Assembly (NCBI GenBank): GCA_016795425.1 | Contig: JAEUHG010000165.1 | Location: 85,024-144,134 of the forward strand | Direction: 5' to 3' | Source: Verrucomicrobiales bacterium | GTDB taxonomy: Bacteria; Verrucomicrobiota; Verrucomicrobiia; Limisphaerales; CAIMTB01 | Length of the DNA stretch: 59,111 bases | Shown here: positions 58,918 through 59,111 of the stretch, piece by piece | Numbering within the stretch: the stretch's first letter is position 1 | How the letters are laid out: each line of letters begins with the position of its first letter | Notes under the pieces: generated by a model | What the model saw: the letters and a program-made list of their open reading frames with translations, nothing else | The model's database searches: none | What the model was told of the DNA's origin: nothing | Program-made: the position numbers and the translations under genes

Positions 58918-59111
58918 GGGCGTGTTGCCCAAATGAATGAACATGAAGTGAGTTGGTGAGGTCTATTTTCCGTCGCCATGATGGGAATACACCTGCCGCA
59001 GAAGGAACTGTTCTCCTACGAGGTTGATTTGGATCGGCGAGTTCGTGCGGACCATCCGTTGAGACGTTTGGATTCGATTTTGGATCTGTCCTTTGTCCGT
59101 GCAGAGGTTGC
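58918..59111 (+). mobile_element. 5-prime end of an IS1182-like insertion sequence (cut by the window edge)
   Basis: GGGCGTGTTGCCCAAA (58918-58933) lies 45 bp before a transposase start, the expected place of a left terminal repeat. The same 16 bases at 58703-58718 may be the remnant of another copy or of a nested insertion. The right end lies outside the window, so the terminal repeat cannot be confirmed. Confidence 0.5.
58978..59111 (+). CDS. Transposase N-terminus, IS1182/IS5-like (partial)
   Basis: The first 44 codons of a transposase: MMGIHLPQKELFSYEVDLDRRVRADHPLRRLDSILDLSFVRAEV. The segment VDLDxRVRxDHPLRRLDxxLDLSFVR matches the N-terminal domain (DUF772-type) that precedes the DDE core in IS1182-family enzymes, which read VPxDHxLRxIxxxLDFSFV in other members. 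The start may be the first or the second of two adjacent ATGs. The reading frame runs off the end of the window, so intactness is unknown. Confidence 0.75.
   Translation, partial: MMGIHLPQKELFSYEVDLDRRVRADHPLRRLDSILDLSFVRAEV

Overview
This is a GC-rich window that looks like a member of the Verrucomicrobiota, perhaps the Pedosphaerales/Limisphaerales group. That placement is an inference from gene content: a DUF1080 protein, a PEP-CTERM surface protein, a DUF1559-like pseudopilin, DUF6797/LamG and choice-of-anchor Q exported proteins, and a recurring tail module of the type DLxxW...RFFRxR. No rRNA, tRNA or CRISPR array was recognised. A few intergenic stretches hold structured repeats, and the window ends inside a transposase gene.

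Layout: (1) 0.2-2.9 kb, two exported proteins. (2) 3.0-12.2 kb, a signalling block: a CarH/LitR-type MerR regulator with a B12-binding domain, a divergent SDR protein, an SRPBCC protein, an 1849-residue hybrid histidine kinase with about eight PAS domains, and an overlapping receiver-kinase. (3) 12.2-17.5 kb, central metabolism: xylulokinase, sucD, sucC and citrate synthase. (4) 17.9-30.7 kb, a beta-helix protein on the plus strand, then a long minus-strand run (gspE, a PilM/PilN-like fusion, a PilO-like protein, a secretin, iscX, a Tat-exported RidA, a Gly-rich surface protein, a ceramidase-like enzyme). (5) 30.8-38.2 kb, a large multidomain exported protein, a BatE-like TPR-SH3 protein overlapping metG, and small genes (DUF1328, DUF6958-like, GNAT). 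(6) 38.3-42.8 kb, a cobalamin riboswitch followed by an intrinsic terminator, a PEP-CTERM protein, a secreted protein of unknown function, a pseudopilin, a DUF1080 protein and a glutaredoxin. (7) 43.3-51.7 kb, glycerate kinase, an MFS carrier, a PQQ-type propeller, a NYN RNase-like protein, an esterase, a VOC protein, and a BNR propeller overlapping a ubiquitin-like protein that ends in Gly-Gly. (8) 51.9-59.1 kb, a roughly 2190-residue surface protein and a truncated IS.

The strongest candidates for new biology are: the B12-photoreceptor cluster, which has no photolyase in view and whose SDR partner lacks the catalytic Tyr; the B12 riboswitch-terminator controlling a surface protein and possibly a pseudopilin; the BNR propeller/GG-tail pair; and the IscX/Tat-RidA overlap attached to a secretin operon. 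Vitamin B12 is read twice in the window, once by a protein and once by an RNA. All family assignments come from reading motifs by eye; no database search was run.
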